Assembly: GCF_000241265.1 (NCBI RefSeq)
Contig: NZ_BAEE01000082.1
Location: 1-64,000 of the forward strand
DNA length: 64,000 nucleotides
Origin: Gordonia araii NBRC 100433
GTDB lineage: Bacteria > Actinomycetota > Actinomycetes > Mycobacteriales > Mycobacteriaceae
Reading direction: 5' to 3'
Shown: positions 16,622 through 24,107 of the stretch, piece by piece
How the letters are laid out: the number at the start of each line of letters is the position of its first letter
Numbering within the stretch: the first letter of the stretch is position 1
The notes under the pieces: model-generated
Seen by the model: only the letters and a program-made list of their open reading frames with translations
What the model was told of the DNA's origin: nothing
Databases searched by the model: none
Position numbers and translations under genes: made by a program

Positions 16622-17314
16622 ATGACCGAGAACCCCTTCAACAACGCCGTCGCGCAGGCGACTGCCGTGCTCAACCAGCTTCGCGAGCGCAGCGAGGCCA
16701 CCATCGAGCAGGCCCAGAGCCGCTTCGAGGACACCCGCGACACCGCGCAGGGCCGTTTCGACGAGACCTGGGAGCAGGCCGTCGCCCGCTTCAACGAGGC
16801 CAAGGAGCGTCTCTCGGCGCTGCCCGTCGAACTCCCCACCGACCTGGACGAGCTGCGCGCCAAGTTCAGCCCCGAAGAACTGCGCAAGGTCGCCGAGAGC
16901 TACCTGGCCGTCGCCGCCGGCGTGCTGAGCTCGCTCAGCGAGCGTCGCGACGAGGTCGTCGAGAAGCTCAAGGAGTACCCGCTGGTCGAGGAGAACCTGC
17001 CCAAGCTGGAGAAGGTGTACAACGATGCCCGCGGCCTGACCGAGGAGGCGCTGGGCACTATCTCCGACCAGTCGCTGAGCGTCGGCGAGCGCGCCGCCGC
17101 GCTGGTCAACCTGCCTGCTGACCAGGCCAAGAAGGCCCCGGCGAAGAAGGCTCCGGCCAAGAAGGCCGCCGCCAAGAAGGCTCCCGCCAAGAAGGCCGCC
17201 GCCAAGAAGACTCCGGCGAAGAAGGCTCCGGCCAAGACCGCTGCGAAGTCGACCGCGGCCAAGAAGGCCCCGGCGAAGAAGGCTCCTGCTAAGAAGGCCG
17301 CGCCGAAGAAGTAG
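16622..17314 (+). CDS. hbhA: Heparin-binding hemagglutinin HbhA
   Basis: The product (230 aa; M. tuberculosis HbhA has 199) is a surface adhesin that binds heparan sulfate on epithelial cells and also affects lipid storage. There is no signal peptide. Residues about 10-110 form a long amphipathic coiled coil ([20 protein letters not shown] and onward). The tail from about residue 170 to the end is the lysine-rich heparin-binding domain, built of KKAPAKKA and KKAAAKK units that are methylated in mycobacteria. The tail here is about 60 residues, longer than the M. tuberculosis version. AGGAGA lies upstream of the ATG. The gene after next encodes a hydrolase with the same kind of tail. Confidence 0.94.
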   Translation: MTENPFNNAVAQATAVLNQLRERSEATIEQAQSRFEDTRDTAQGRFDETWEQAVARFNEAKERLSALPVELPTDLDELRAKFSPEELRKVAESYLAVAAGVLSSLSERRDEVVEKLKEYPLVEENLPKLEKVYNDARGLTEEALGTISDQSLSVGERAAALVNLPADQAKKAPAKKAPAKKAAAKKAPAKKAAAKKTPAKKAPAKTAAKSTAAKKAPAKKAPAKKAAPKK

Positions 17315-17339
17315 TCCGCGCAGACCGCGTCTGACGAAG

Positions 17340-17375
17340 TCCACGCCCCGCTCTCGCATAGAGTTGGGGCGTGGA
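17340..17375 (+). terminator. Hairpin between hbhA and the DUF2516 gene, enclosing its start codon
   Basis: TCCACGCCCC (17340-17349) pairs perfectly with GGGGCGTGGA (17366-17375) around a 16-nt loop and is followed by TTTCGTT. It can act as a terminator for hbhA. The 3' arm contains the GTG start codon (17371-17373) of the next gene, and the loop region contains a TAGAGT -10 candidate. Confidence 0.5.
17359..17364 (+). promoter_or_regulatory. Leaderless-type -10 box of the DUF2516 gene
   Basis: TAGAGT ends 6 nt before the GTG start at 17371. It lies in the loop of the hairpin at 17340-17375. Confidence 0.4.
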
Positions 17376-17721
17376 TTTCGTTAGCGCCGTCGATTTTGTT
17401 GGTTCGCTGGGTCTCGCCCAGGTCTACGTCATACGCACGCTGGGCATCGTCGCGGGGCTGGCCGGCATCGTGACGGTCGTGCATGCCGCACTCCAGCGCC
17501 CCGACGCCTTCACCGCGGTCGACCGCCAGACCAAGGGCTTCTGGGTCGGCATTCTGGCGTTGTCGACGCTGTTTCTCGCCTTGTTCGGTGTCGCAGCGGG
17601 CGGCGGGCCGATCATCGGCATGATCTGCCTCCTCGGCCTCGTAGCGGTCATCGTCTATCTCGTGGACGTCCGCCCGAAGGTCGACGAGGTCCAGGGCAAG
17701 CGCTGGTTCCGGAAACTCTGA
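17371..17721 (+). CDS. DUF2516 family membrane protein (Rv0476-type)
   Basis: The product (116 aa) is hydrophobic. One helix spans about residues 20-41 (VIRTLGIVAGLAGIVTVVHAAL). After the conserved loop QRPDAFTAVDRQTKGFWVGI, two more helices run to about residue 98 (LSTLFLALFGVAAGGG and IIGMICLLGLVAVIVYLVDV). The C-terminus (RPKVDEVQGKRWF) is charged and probably cytoplasmic. This is the small DUF2516 protein that follows hbhA in mycobacteria; its function is unknown. The GTG start is embedded in a hairpin and preceded by a leaderless-type box. The MerR gene starts 2 nt after its stop. Confidence 0.82.
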   Translation: MDFVSAVDFVGSLGLAQVYVIRTLGIVAGLAGIVTVVHAALQRPDAFTAVDRQTKGFWVGILALSTLFLALFGVAAGGGPIIGMICLLGLVAVIVYLVDVRPKVDEVQGKRWFRKL

Positions 17722-17723
17722 CC

Positions 17724-18482
17724 GTGGCCGAGTACCGAATCAACGACCTCGCCCAAGTCTCGGGCGTGTCGGTTCGCAACATCCGCGTCTACCAGGACCG
17801 CGGATTGTTGCCGCCTCCGGTCATCAAGGGCCGCACCGGCTGGTACTACGACGAGCATCTCATCCGGCTGAATCTGATCTCGCGGATGCTTGAGCGCGGC
17901 TACACCTTCGCCACGATCAGCGAGCTGCTGGCGGCCGCGCACCACGGTATGACCGTCGAGCACGTGCTGCGCGGGAGCACCAAGCGGAGCCGGTTCCAGA
18001 CGTTCAAACGCGCCGCGACGATCACCATCGCCGAGCTGCGCAAGTCGCTGGGCGCCAGCGACAAGACCATCGCGCTCAGCCAGAAGCTCGGCCTGCTGGC
18101 CAAAGAGGGCGCCGGCTTCGCGGTGACCAACCCCGAACTCCTCGAAGGTGCCGAGGCGCTCGTGAAGGGCGGCGTCGACATCGACGTTCTGCTGGACCGG
18201 TGGCTGCGCGTGCAGGGGGATCTCGAGGACGTCGCCCACAGCTTCGTTTCGATCATCACCGAACGGTTCGTCGACGAGCGCCTGCTCGGGCTCGACGACG
18301 TGCAGGTCGGTCAGATTTCCGAGCTGATCCGCCGGGTACGACCCCTTGCCCACGAGATCGTGGACAGCACCTTCACCAAGGCGCTGGACCGCGAGATCTC
18401 CAACGCGCTGGCCGAGGTCACCAAGATCCTCGAATCCGATACCCCCGGTGGTTCGGCCCAATCGGGCGCAGAGCAGGATTGA
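17724..18482 (+). CDS. MerR-family transcriptional regulator
   Basis: The product (252 aa) opens with a winged MerR helix-turn-helix (residues 4-72: YRINDLAQVSGVSVRNIRVY, QDRGLLPP and YYDEHLIRLNLISRMLERGY). The C-terminal 150 residues are helical, without cysteine clusters, so a metal sensor is unlikely. An organic effector or protein signal is more probable. The GTG start lies 2 nt behind the DUF2516 stop, and the hydrolase gene starts 3 nt after its own stop, so the three form an operon. The regulator may control that operon, which is an inference from position. M. tuberculosis does not seem to have this gene at this place. Confidence 0.85.
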   Translation: MAEYRINDLAQVSGVSVRNIRVYQDRGLLPPPVIKGRTGWYYDEHLIRLNLISRMLERGYTFATISELLAAAHHGMTVEHVLRGSTKRSRFQTFKRAATITIAELRKSLGASDKTIALSQKLGLLAKEGAGFAVTNPELLEGAEALVKGGVDIDVLLDRWLRVQGDLEDVAHSFVSIITERFVDERLLGLDDVQVGQISELIRRVRPLAHEIVDSTFTKALDREISNALAEVTKILESDTPGGSAQSGAEQD

Positions 18483-18485
18483 GGC

Positions 18486-19736
18486 ATGAAGTTCTCCCGT
18501 GTAATCGCTGCGGCCGCACTCATCGGCGGCGGTGGCGTGGCAGCCGGCGTCACCCGTCTTCTCGGCGGCACGATCGTCGAGGCGCTCCGCGGGGCGCCGG
18601 TTCCGCACGACGTACCCGACCCGGCCCTGGCCACCCCGCCCGCCGCCCCCTACCGCAGTCACGTGCACACCGCCGACGGGGCGGAGCTGAACGTGCTGAC
18701 CTACCCGGCGAGCGACCCGGGGGACACCTCCGACATCGTGGTGCTCGTCCACGGCTGGACCTGCAACACCGCCTACTGGAATCCGCAGATCAACCATCTC
18801 CTCGGCAAGCGCACCATCGTCGCCTACGACCAGCGCGGGCATGGCGAGTCCAGGCTGGGCAGCGCCCGGCCGACGGCGGCGCTTCTCGGGTCGGACCTCG
18901 AGGCGGTTCTCGCCGCTTCGGTCCCGCCCGGCCGCAAGGCGGTCCTGATCGGTCACAGCCTCGGCGGCATCACGATCCAGGCGTGGGCCGACCAGCATGC
19001 CGACGAGGTGAACGAGCGCATCTCCGCCGTCGTCCTCCAGTCCACCGCCGCGACCGACATCCTCGGCCGCCACCGGCTGTTCCAGGACGACCGCCCGGCC
19101 TACACCAAGCCGTTCGAGCACATCACCGGCGTCCTGTTCGCCAGCACGCCGCTGCCGCTGCCGGCGACCAAGGAAGGCCCGCGCGTCGCGCGCTACATCA
19201 CCATGTCGGAGAACGCGCGTGGCGCACACGTCGCCTTCGTCGACGAGATGGTGCGCGCCTGCTCGCCGCTGGCCCGCGGCCTGCTGGGCAGCGGCATGGT
19301 CGGCTTCGACGTGCGTACCGGCACGGCGGCGCTGACCGTTCCGACGACCGTGATCGTCGGGACCGAGGACAGGCTGCTGCCCCCGGTCCACTCGCAGGAG
19401 ATCGCCGACATCCTCGAGCGGGTCGGCGCGCTGCGGCGCCACGTCGTCCTCGACGACATCGGGCACATGTTGAGCATCGAGGCCTCTGACGCCTTCAACG
19501 AGGTCGTCGACGAAGCGGTCGGCCTGGGTGCCCAGGCCCCGGCGAAGAAGGCTCCCGCCAAGAAGGCTCCCGCGAAGAAGGCCGCGGCGACCAAGACGCC
19601 CGCGAAGAAGGCGGCGACCAAGACGCCCGCGAAGAAGGCGGCTGCCAAGAAGCCGGCGGCCAAGCCGGCCGTCGCGCAGGCTCCTGCCGAGCAGGCGCAG
19701 GCGAAGCCCGCCGACAGCGCTACAGACGGCAGTTGA
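18486..19736 (+). CDS. Alpha/beta hydrolase with HbhA-like lysine-rich tail
   Basis: The product (416 aa) begins with a hydrophobic segment (MKFSRVIAAAALIGGGGVAAG) that may be a signal or anchor. An alpha/beta hydrolase domain follows (about 55-345). The oxyanion strand is VHGWTCNTAYW, the nucleophile elbow GHSLGG (Ser158), the acid is in VGTEDRLLP and the His is in DDIGHML. All triad members are therefore present. From about residue 352 to the end runs a tail of KKAPAKK/KKAAATK units ending in an Ala/Gln/Pro-rich stretch, the same composition as the HbhA tail encoded 1.2 kb upstream. The substrate is unknown; family members act on esters, lipids or halogenated compounds. The last 17 bp overlap the end of the convergent murB. 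Confidence 0.85.
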   Translation: MKFSRVIAAAALIGGGGVAAGVTRLLGGTIVEALRGAPVPHDVPDPALATPPAAPYRSHVHTADGAELNVLTYPASDPGDTSDIVVLVHGWTCNTAYWNPQINHLLGKRTIVAYDQRGHGESRLGSARPTAALLGSDLEAVLAASVPPGRKAVLIGHSLGGITIQAWADQHADEVNERISAVVLQSTAATDILGRHRLFQDDRPAYTKPFEHITGVLFASTPLPLPATKEGPRVARYITMSENARGAHVAFVDEMVRACSPLARGLLGSGMVGFDVRTGTAALTVPTTVIVGTEDRLLPPVHSQEIADILERVGALRRHVVLDDIGHMLSIEASDAFNEVVDEAVGLGAQAPAKKAPAKKAPAKKAAATKTPAKKAATKTPAKKAAAKKPAAKPAVAQAPAEQAQAKPADSATDGS

Positions 19737-20775
19737 CGAAGACCGGTTCCGGGGTCAGCGCGACCCCGAACCGGGCATGCACGCCGTCGCGGACTTCGCG
19801 CGCCAGCGCCAGCAGGTCGGCGGTCGTCGCCGAGCCCCGATTGGTCAGTGCGAGCGTGTGTTTGGTCGACAGGCGGACGGGCGCGTCCGGACCGGGGTAG
19901 CCCTTGGTGAAACCGGCGCGCTCGATCAGCCATCCGGCCGAAAGCTTGGTGTCCTCACCGGACGCGAACTGGGGAATGACGACCTCGGGTCCGACGACGA
20001 CGGCGATCTGTGCGATCACAGCCGCGATCTCGCGGGCCGAGACGATGGGGTTCGTGAAGAAGGATCCGGCGCTGTAGGTGTCCGGATCGTCGGCGTCGAG
20101 GACCATGCCTTTCGACCGGCGCAGGCGCAGAACGGCCTCGCGCACGTCGTCGGCGGCCGCGGTCTGGCCGTCGTCGCGGCGCAGTTCTCGCGCCAGCTCC
20201 CGGTAGGTCAACGGCGCCGACACCCCGCCGGGCCGCAGCCACAGCGAGACGCGGGTGACGATGCGGTCGTCGCGGAACTTCAGGTTGGAGTGCCGGTAGC
20301 GCAGGTCCAGGTCCCGCGGTTCGTGCCAAACGAGGCTGCGGGCCGCGCGGTCGTAGATCTCGACGGCACGCAGCGCGTCGGCGATCTCCACGCCGTACGC
20401 GCCGACGTTCTGCACGGGGGTCGCGCCCGTCGATCCCGGAATCCCCGACAGGCACTCCAACCCGCCGAAACCCTCGGCGATGGTGCGCGCGACCAACGCG
20501 TCCCACGTGACCCCGGCGTCGGCGGTCACGAACGGCCGGTCGTCGTCGGTACCGAACTCCACCGTGTCCGACCCGATTCGCACGACTACACCGTCGAATC
20601 CCTCGTCGGCGACGACGAGGTTGGACCCGCCACCGACGACCAGCACCGCGTCACCGGCATCGTCGGCGCGCGTCAGCGCCTCCTCCATGGCTTCGGTGGT
20701 GGTTGTTTCGATGACTTCGCGGGCGGGTCCGCCGAGTCGCAGCGTCGTCAGGTCGGCGATGATCGGGGAGCTCAC
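19720..20775 (-). CDS. murB: UDP-N-acetylenolpyruvoylglucosamine reductase
   Basis: The product (351 aa) makes UDP-N-acetylmuramate by NADPH-dependent reduction of the enolpyruvyl group, an essential cytosolic step of peptidoglycan synthesis. The FAD-binding half has TTLRLGGPA, VVGGGSNLVVADEGFDG and LECLSGIPGSTGATPVQNVG. The substrate half has YRHSNLKF and DTYSAGSFFTNP with the proton-donating Ser, and it ends in a conserved C-terminal Glu region (ALTPEPVFVN). The start is GTG at 20775 with a TAGCGT box 7 nt upstream. The reading frame is open further upstream but without family match. The gene is divergent from the DUF2505 genes, as murB is from Rv0481c in M. tuberculosis. Confidence 0.93.
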   Translation of the reverse strand: MSSPIIADLTTLRLGGPAREVIETTTTEAMEEALTRADDAGDAVLVVGGGSNLVVADEGFDGVVVRIGSDTVEFGTDDDRPFVTADAGVTWDALVARTIAEGFGGLECLSGIPGSTGATPVQNVGAYGVEIADALRAVEIYDRAARSLVWHEPRDLDLRYRHSNLKFRDDRIVTRVSLWLRPGGVSAPLTYRELARELRRDDGQTAAADDVREAVLRLRRSKGMVLDADDPDTYSAGSFFTNPIVSAREIAAVIAQIAVVVGPEVVIPQFASGEDTKLSAGWLIERAGFTKGYPGPDAPVRLSTKHTLALTNRGSATTADLLALAREVRDGVHARFGVALTPEPVFVNCRL

Positions 20776-20782
20776 GGATAAG

Positions 20783-20788
20783 ACGCTA
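20783..20788 (-). promoter_or_regulatory. Leaderless-type -10 box of murB
   Basis: On the minus strand TAGCGT ends 7 nt before the GTG at 20775. This supports the GTG over the longer open frame. Confidence 0.5.
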
Positions 20789-20831
20789 GCGCACACGGTG
20801 AACCGGTCCCGGTTGTGATGGGATAGAGCCC

Positions 20832-21326
20832 ATGGCAACGAATCTGGAGCACACCGTCTCCTTCCCGTTCGGCACCGAACGTCTGTGGGAGGTCGTCACC
20901 AGCGAGAAGTATTGGCGCGACCTGCTCACCGCGATCAATCGCGACAAGGGCGTGCTGGAATCCTTCGACGTTACCGGCGACACCGTGACGGTCGTGTGTA
21001 AGCAGGTCGTCGACGAGGGGAAGCTGCCGTCGATCGTCACCAAGATCCGCTCGGGCGACCTGGTCATTCCGCGCCGGACGGTCCTGCGGCGCGTGGGCAA
21101 CGAGATCACCGGCGATCTGGAGGCCACCGTCGAGGGTGCGCCGGCCAAGGTGAGCGGAACCCAGGTGAGCAGCGGTGATCCGTCCACCACTCGCTACACC
21201 GCGTCGGTGTCCGTCGGCATTCCGCTGGTGGGCGGAAAGATCGAGAAGGCGATCGGCGAGCAGCTCATCGCGCTGCTCGACGCGGAGCGCGACGAGACGC
21301 TCAATTGGGAAGCGGGCAACCGCTAA
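20832..21326 (+). CDS. DUF2505 protein (first of two)
   Basis: The product (164 aa) is a soluble DUF2505 protein, a family with a START/SRPBCC-like lipid-binding fold prediction. Characteristic parts are the opening LEHTVSFPFGTERLWEVVTSEKYWRDLL and the closing VGGKIEKAIGEQLIALLDAERDETLNWE. No signal peptide or catalytic residues are recognised. The start ATG lies 56 bp from the divergent murB start. The second DUF2505 gene begins 16 nt after this stop, and the nitrilase and LmeA-like genes follow in the same direction. In M. tuberculosis a single DUF2505 gene (Rv0481c) sits opposite murB. Confidence 0.78.
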   Translation: MATNLEHTVSFPFGTERLWEVVTSEKYWRDLLTAINRDKGVLESFDVTGDTVTVVCKQVVDEGKLPSIVTKIRSGDLVIPRRTVLRRVGNEITGDLEATVEGAPAKVSGTQVSSGDPSTTRYTASVSVGIPLVGGKIEKAIGEQLIALLDAERDETLNWEAGNR

Positions 21327-21329
21327 CGG

Positions 21330-21335
21330 TAGCCT
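21330..21335 (+). promoter_or_regulatory. Leaderless-type -10 box of the second DUF2505 gene
   Basis: TAGCCT ends 7 nt before the ATG at 21343. It lies in the 16-nt gap after the first DUF2505 gene, so the second can be transcribed on its own. Confidence 0.5.
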
Positions 21336-21342
21336 GACCGTC

Positions 21343-21858
21343 ATGGCACGACGGCTCAGCTATTCGGCCCGCTACCCGCAGCCCGCCGAAAAGCTCTACC
21401 AGGCACAGATGGAACGGCAGTACTGGGACGACATGATGGCGGGGTTCCAGATGCTCTCGCCGCACTGCGAGGTCGCCGACTTCACCGCCGACCCCTCCGT
21501 CGGGATGCGCGTGGTGCTCAAGCAGACCATCGGTCGCGACCAACTGCCCCCGCTCGCGCAGACCGTGATGATGAAAGACATGATCATCACCCGCGAAGAG
21601 TCGTTCGGCGTCTTCCACCCCGACGATGTCACGTCCGGCAGCTACAACGCGTCGATCCCCGCGGGTCCGGGCAGCCTCAACGGCGTGCAGGAACTCTTCG
21701 CCACCGACACCGGCTGCACCATTCGCAAAACCACCGAGGTCAAGGTCTTCGTCCCGTTCGTCAACAGCAAGCTCGAGCAGCTCATGCTGGTGAATCTCGT
21801 CGACCTTTTCCGCGCCGAGGCGGAGTACGCGAAGGACTGGATCGACAAGAACCTCTGA
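21343..21858 (+). CDS. DUF2505 protein (second of two)
   Basis: The product (171 aa) shares the plan of the preceding gene: an opening LSYSARYPQPAEKLYQAQME, a central TVMMKDMIITREESFG and a closing VPFVNSKLEQLMLVNLVDLF that mirrors VGGKIEKAIGEQL. It is therefore a diverged tandem duplicate. It is soluble, and no active site is recognised. It has its own leaderless-type box and is followed after 14 nt by the nitrilase gene. Confidence 0.78.
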   Translation: MARRLSYSARYPQPAEKLYQAQMERQYWDDMMAGFQMLSPHCEVADFTADPSVGMRVVLKQTIGRDQLPPLAQTVMMKDMIITREESFGVFHPDDVTSGSYNASIPAGPGSLNGVQELFATDTGCTIRKTTEVKVFVPFVNSKLEQLMLVNLVDLFRAEAEYAKDWIDKNL

Positions 21859-21859
21859 C

Positions 21860-21865
21860 TAGGCT
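21860..21865 (+). promoter_or_regulatory. Leaderless-type -10 box of the nitrilase gene
   Basis: TAGGCT ends 7 nt before the ATG at 21873, overlapping the end region of the preceding gene. Confidence 0.5.
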
Positions 21866-21872
21866 GGTCGCC

Positions 21873-22724
21873 ATGCGCGTAGCGATGGCACAGATCACGG
21901 CCGGGACCGACCCGGCCGCGAACCTGGAATTGCTCGCCGAGCGGGTCGCGCTCGCCGCCGACGGCGGAGCCGACCTCGTCGTGTTCCCGGAGGCGACCAT
22001 GTGCCGGTTCGGAGTGCCGCTGCGCGGCATCGCCCAACCGCTCGACGGCCCGTGGGCGGCCGGTGTGCGGGACGTGGCCCGCCAGCACGGGATCGCCGTC
22101 GTCGCCGGCATGTTCACGCCCGGCTCGGACGATACCGCGAACGCGCGCGTGCGCAACACCGTCGTCGTCGCCGACCGCGAGGGCGCATTGAGCGGCTACG
22201 ACAAGATCCATCTCTACGACGCGTTCGGTTTCGCCGAATCCGCGACGGTCGAGGCGGGATCGTCCGCGCTCGTCGTCGACCTGCCGCTGGCGGACGGCAC
22301 GTCGACGAGGCTGGGCGTGGCGACCTGCTACGACATCCGGTTCCCGGAACTGTTCGGCGTGCTGGCCGACGCGGGCGCCGAGGTGATCGCCGTTCCGACG
22401 TCGTGGGGCGCCGGTCCGGGGAAGGTCGAGCAGTGGCGCACGCTGACCGCAGCGAGGGCACTCGATTCGGGAGCCTACGTCGTCGCGGTCGACCAGGCGC
22501 CGCCCCCCGACGGCGGACAACAGGCGCCGACGGGAATCGGTCGCAGCCGCCTGATCGATCCGTTCGGTAGCGTGGTGGACGACGAATACGGCGAGTCGCC
22601 GGCACTGGGGGTCCATACCATCGACCCGGCCAGGGTGGCGACGGCTCGTGAAGCGCTGGGAATGCGGGCGAACCGACGCGACTTCGCCCATCCCGGCGGA
22701 CCGACGACCCCGAGCGATCGATAG
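21873..22724 (+). CDS. Nitrilase-superfamily carbon-nitrogen hydrolase
   Basis: The product (283 aa) carries the Glu-Lys-Cys catalytic triad of the superfamily: Glu in VFPEATMCRFG, Lys in GYDKIHLYDAFGF and Cys152 in VATCYDIRFPELF. It is cytosolic and hydrolyses an amide rather than a nitrile in the branches most like this one, such as omega-amidase or deaminated-glutathione amidase. The exact substrate is unknown. It corresponds to Rv0480c next to murB in M. tuberculosis. A leaderless-type box precedes the ATG. The LmeA-like gene starts 12 nt after the stop. Confidence 0.9.
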   Translation: MRVAMAQITAGTDPAANLELLAERVALAADGGADLVVFPEATMCRFGVPLRGIAQPLDGPWAAGVRDVARQHGIAVVAGMFTPGSDDTANARVRNTVVVADREGALSGYDKIHLYDAFGFAESATVEAGSSALVVDLPLADGTSTRLGVATCYDIRFPELFGVLADAGAEVIAVPTSWGAGPGKVEQWRTLTAARALDSGAYVVAVDQAPPPDGGQQAPTGIGRSRLIDPFGSVVDDEYGESPALGVHTIDPARVATAREALGMRANRRDFAHPGGPTTPSDR

Positions 22725-22736
22725 GAGACGGGGCCA

Positions 22737-23702
22737 GTGACCAATGACGACGAATGGACCGCTGCAGGCGAACCGCCGAGCGAATGGCCGACGAAGGCGA
22801 GGGGATCGGAGGCGCCCACCGAGTCGGTGGCTTCGCAGGATCCGACGCCGGCACCCGATTCGGGTCCAGCCGTGCGACCGCACAAATCCGCGGTCACCAA
22901 GGAGGCTCCCTCGCGACGCAACACCAAGCGCTGGGTGACGATCGGCCTGGTCGCGGCGCTCGTGCTGGCCGTCGTGGGACTGGGTGGTTCGGAGTTGTAT
23001 CTGCGCCACCAGGTGACCAGCTGTCTCAGCAAGGCGTTCGCCTCGATCACCGGAGCGCCGACGAAGGTCAGTCTCAGCGGCAAGCCGATGCTGCTGCAGG
23101 CCTGGAGCAAGGAGATCCCGTTCGTCCAGGTCAACTCGACCGGCGACGGCGACTCGGAGGGCGAGCTGGATCTGCGCGTCGAGGACATCCGCAGCACCGG
23201 TGAGGCCTCGACGATCGGAAAGATCACCGGGACGGGGTACGTGCCCTTCGACCAGGTCGTGAAATCGGCCCAGGAGGGCGGCGGCATGCTGGGTTCACCC
23301 CCGGGCGGTGCCGGCGGCGCTGGCGGACCCGGACAGATCGAACGGATCAGCGGCAACGCCGACGGCACCTTCGATGTCGCCACGACCGTGACCGCCGTGA
23401 TCATCCCGGTACCGGTGACGGTGACCCTGCGTCCCGGCGTCCGTGACGGGAAGGCCTACTTCGAGGTCGTCCGGGCCGACGTCGTCGGCTTCGGCATCCC
23501 GCCGGACTTCGCACAGAACATCGTCGACGAAGTCACGACCGCCACCTTCGGGTCGACGATGCGGAACCTGTCGCTGTCGAAGCTGGGCATGCGCGGCAGC
23601 GGAGGCATCGAATTCGCGGTCAACGGCTCCGACATCACCGTCGACGAGAATCTTGTCCGCCCGCGCACCGACTGCGCCGAAGTCACGACAGCGGCTGGCT
23701 GA
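22737..23702 (+). CDS. LmeA-like DUF2993 membrane-anchored protein
   Basis: The product is 321 aa. The first 60 residues are disordered and charged. One membrane helix follows (about 64-85: VTIGLVAALVLAVVGLGGSE), and the rest would be outside the membrane. The extracellular part has the DUF2993 pattern (LDLRVEDIRSTGEASTIGKI, RISGNADGTFDVATTV, VVRADVVGFGIPPDF). It also has a glycine-rich insertion around MLGSPPGGAGGAGGPG. LmeA of mycobacteria is a periplasmic protein that affects mannan elongation of lipomannan; the precise role of this one is unknown. A cysteine pair is possible (VTSCLSK and RTDCAEV). The start is a GTG. The stop is followed within 20 bp by a repeat array. Confidence 0.78.
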   Translation: MTNDDEWTAAGEPPSEWPTKARGSEAPTESVASQDPTPAPDSGPAVRPHKSAVTKEAPSRRNTKRWVTIGLVAALVLAVVGLGGSELYLRHQVTSCLSKAFASITGAPTKVSLSGKPMLLQAWSKEIPFVQVNSTGDGDSEGELDLRVEDIRSTGEASTIGKITGTGYVPFDQVVKSAQEGGGMLGSPPGGAGGAGGPGQIERISGNADGTFDVATTVTAVIIPVPVTVTLRPGVRDGKAYFEVVRADVVGFGIPPDFAQNIVDEVTTATFGSTMRNLSLSKLGMRGSGGIEFAVNGSDITVDENLVRPRTDCAEVTTAAG

Positions 23703-23719
23703 TTCACGCGGCGTTGAAT

Positions 23720-24099
23720 GGTGGTCGAGTGCCCGGCGAGGCGCTAGCCGAGTGGGCGTATCGAGACCATCGCAGGCCGGTCTTGCTGGGTGAGTAGCTG
23801 CCCACTCGGCAAGGGTAGGGTGCCCAGTCGACGAAGGTGTGGTGCCCACTCGGCGTCTATTCGGTGGTCGAGTGCCCGGCGAGGCGCTAGCCGAGTGGGC
23901 GTATCGAGACCATCGCAGGCCGGTCTTGCTGGGTGAGTAGCTGCCCACTCGGCAAGGGTGGGGTGCCCAGTCGGCGTCTATTCGGTGGTCGAGTGCCCGG
24001 CGAGGCGCTAGCCGAGCGGGCGTATCGAGACCATCGCAGGCCGGTCTTGCTGGGTGAGTAGCTGCCCACTCGGCAAAGGTGAGGTGCCCACTCGGCGAA
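23720..24099. repeat. Composite repeat array (locus C): three 65-bp cores with 22-bp units
   Basis: The core, starting GGTGGTCGAGTGCCCGGCGA and ending CAGGCCGGTCTT, is repeated nearly identically at 23720-23784, 23863-23927 and 23984-24048. Each copy is followed by GCTGGGTGAGTAGCT and 22-bp-type units (GCCCACTCGGCAAGGGT and similar). The copy-to-copy distances are 143 and 121 bp, and the difference is exactly one 22-bp unit. The array fills the whole 405-bp gap between two convergent genes (23703-24107), where I see no gene or other signal. Confidence 0.93.
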
Positions 24100-24107
24100 T
24101 CGGTGGC

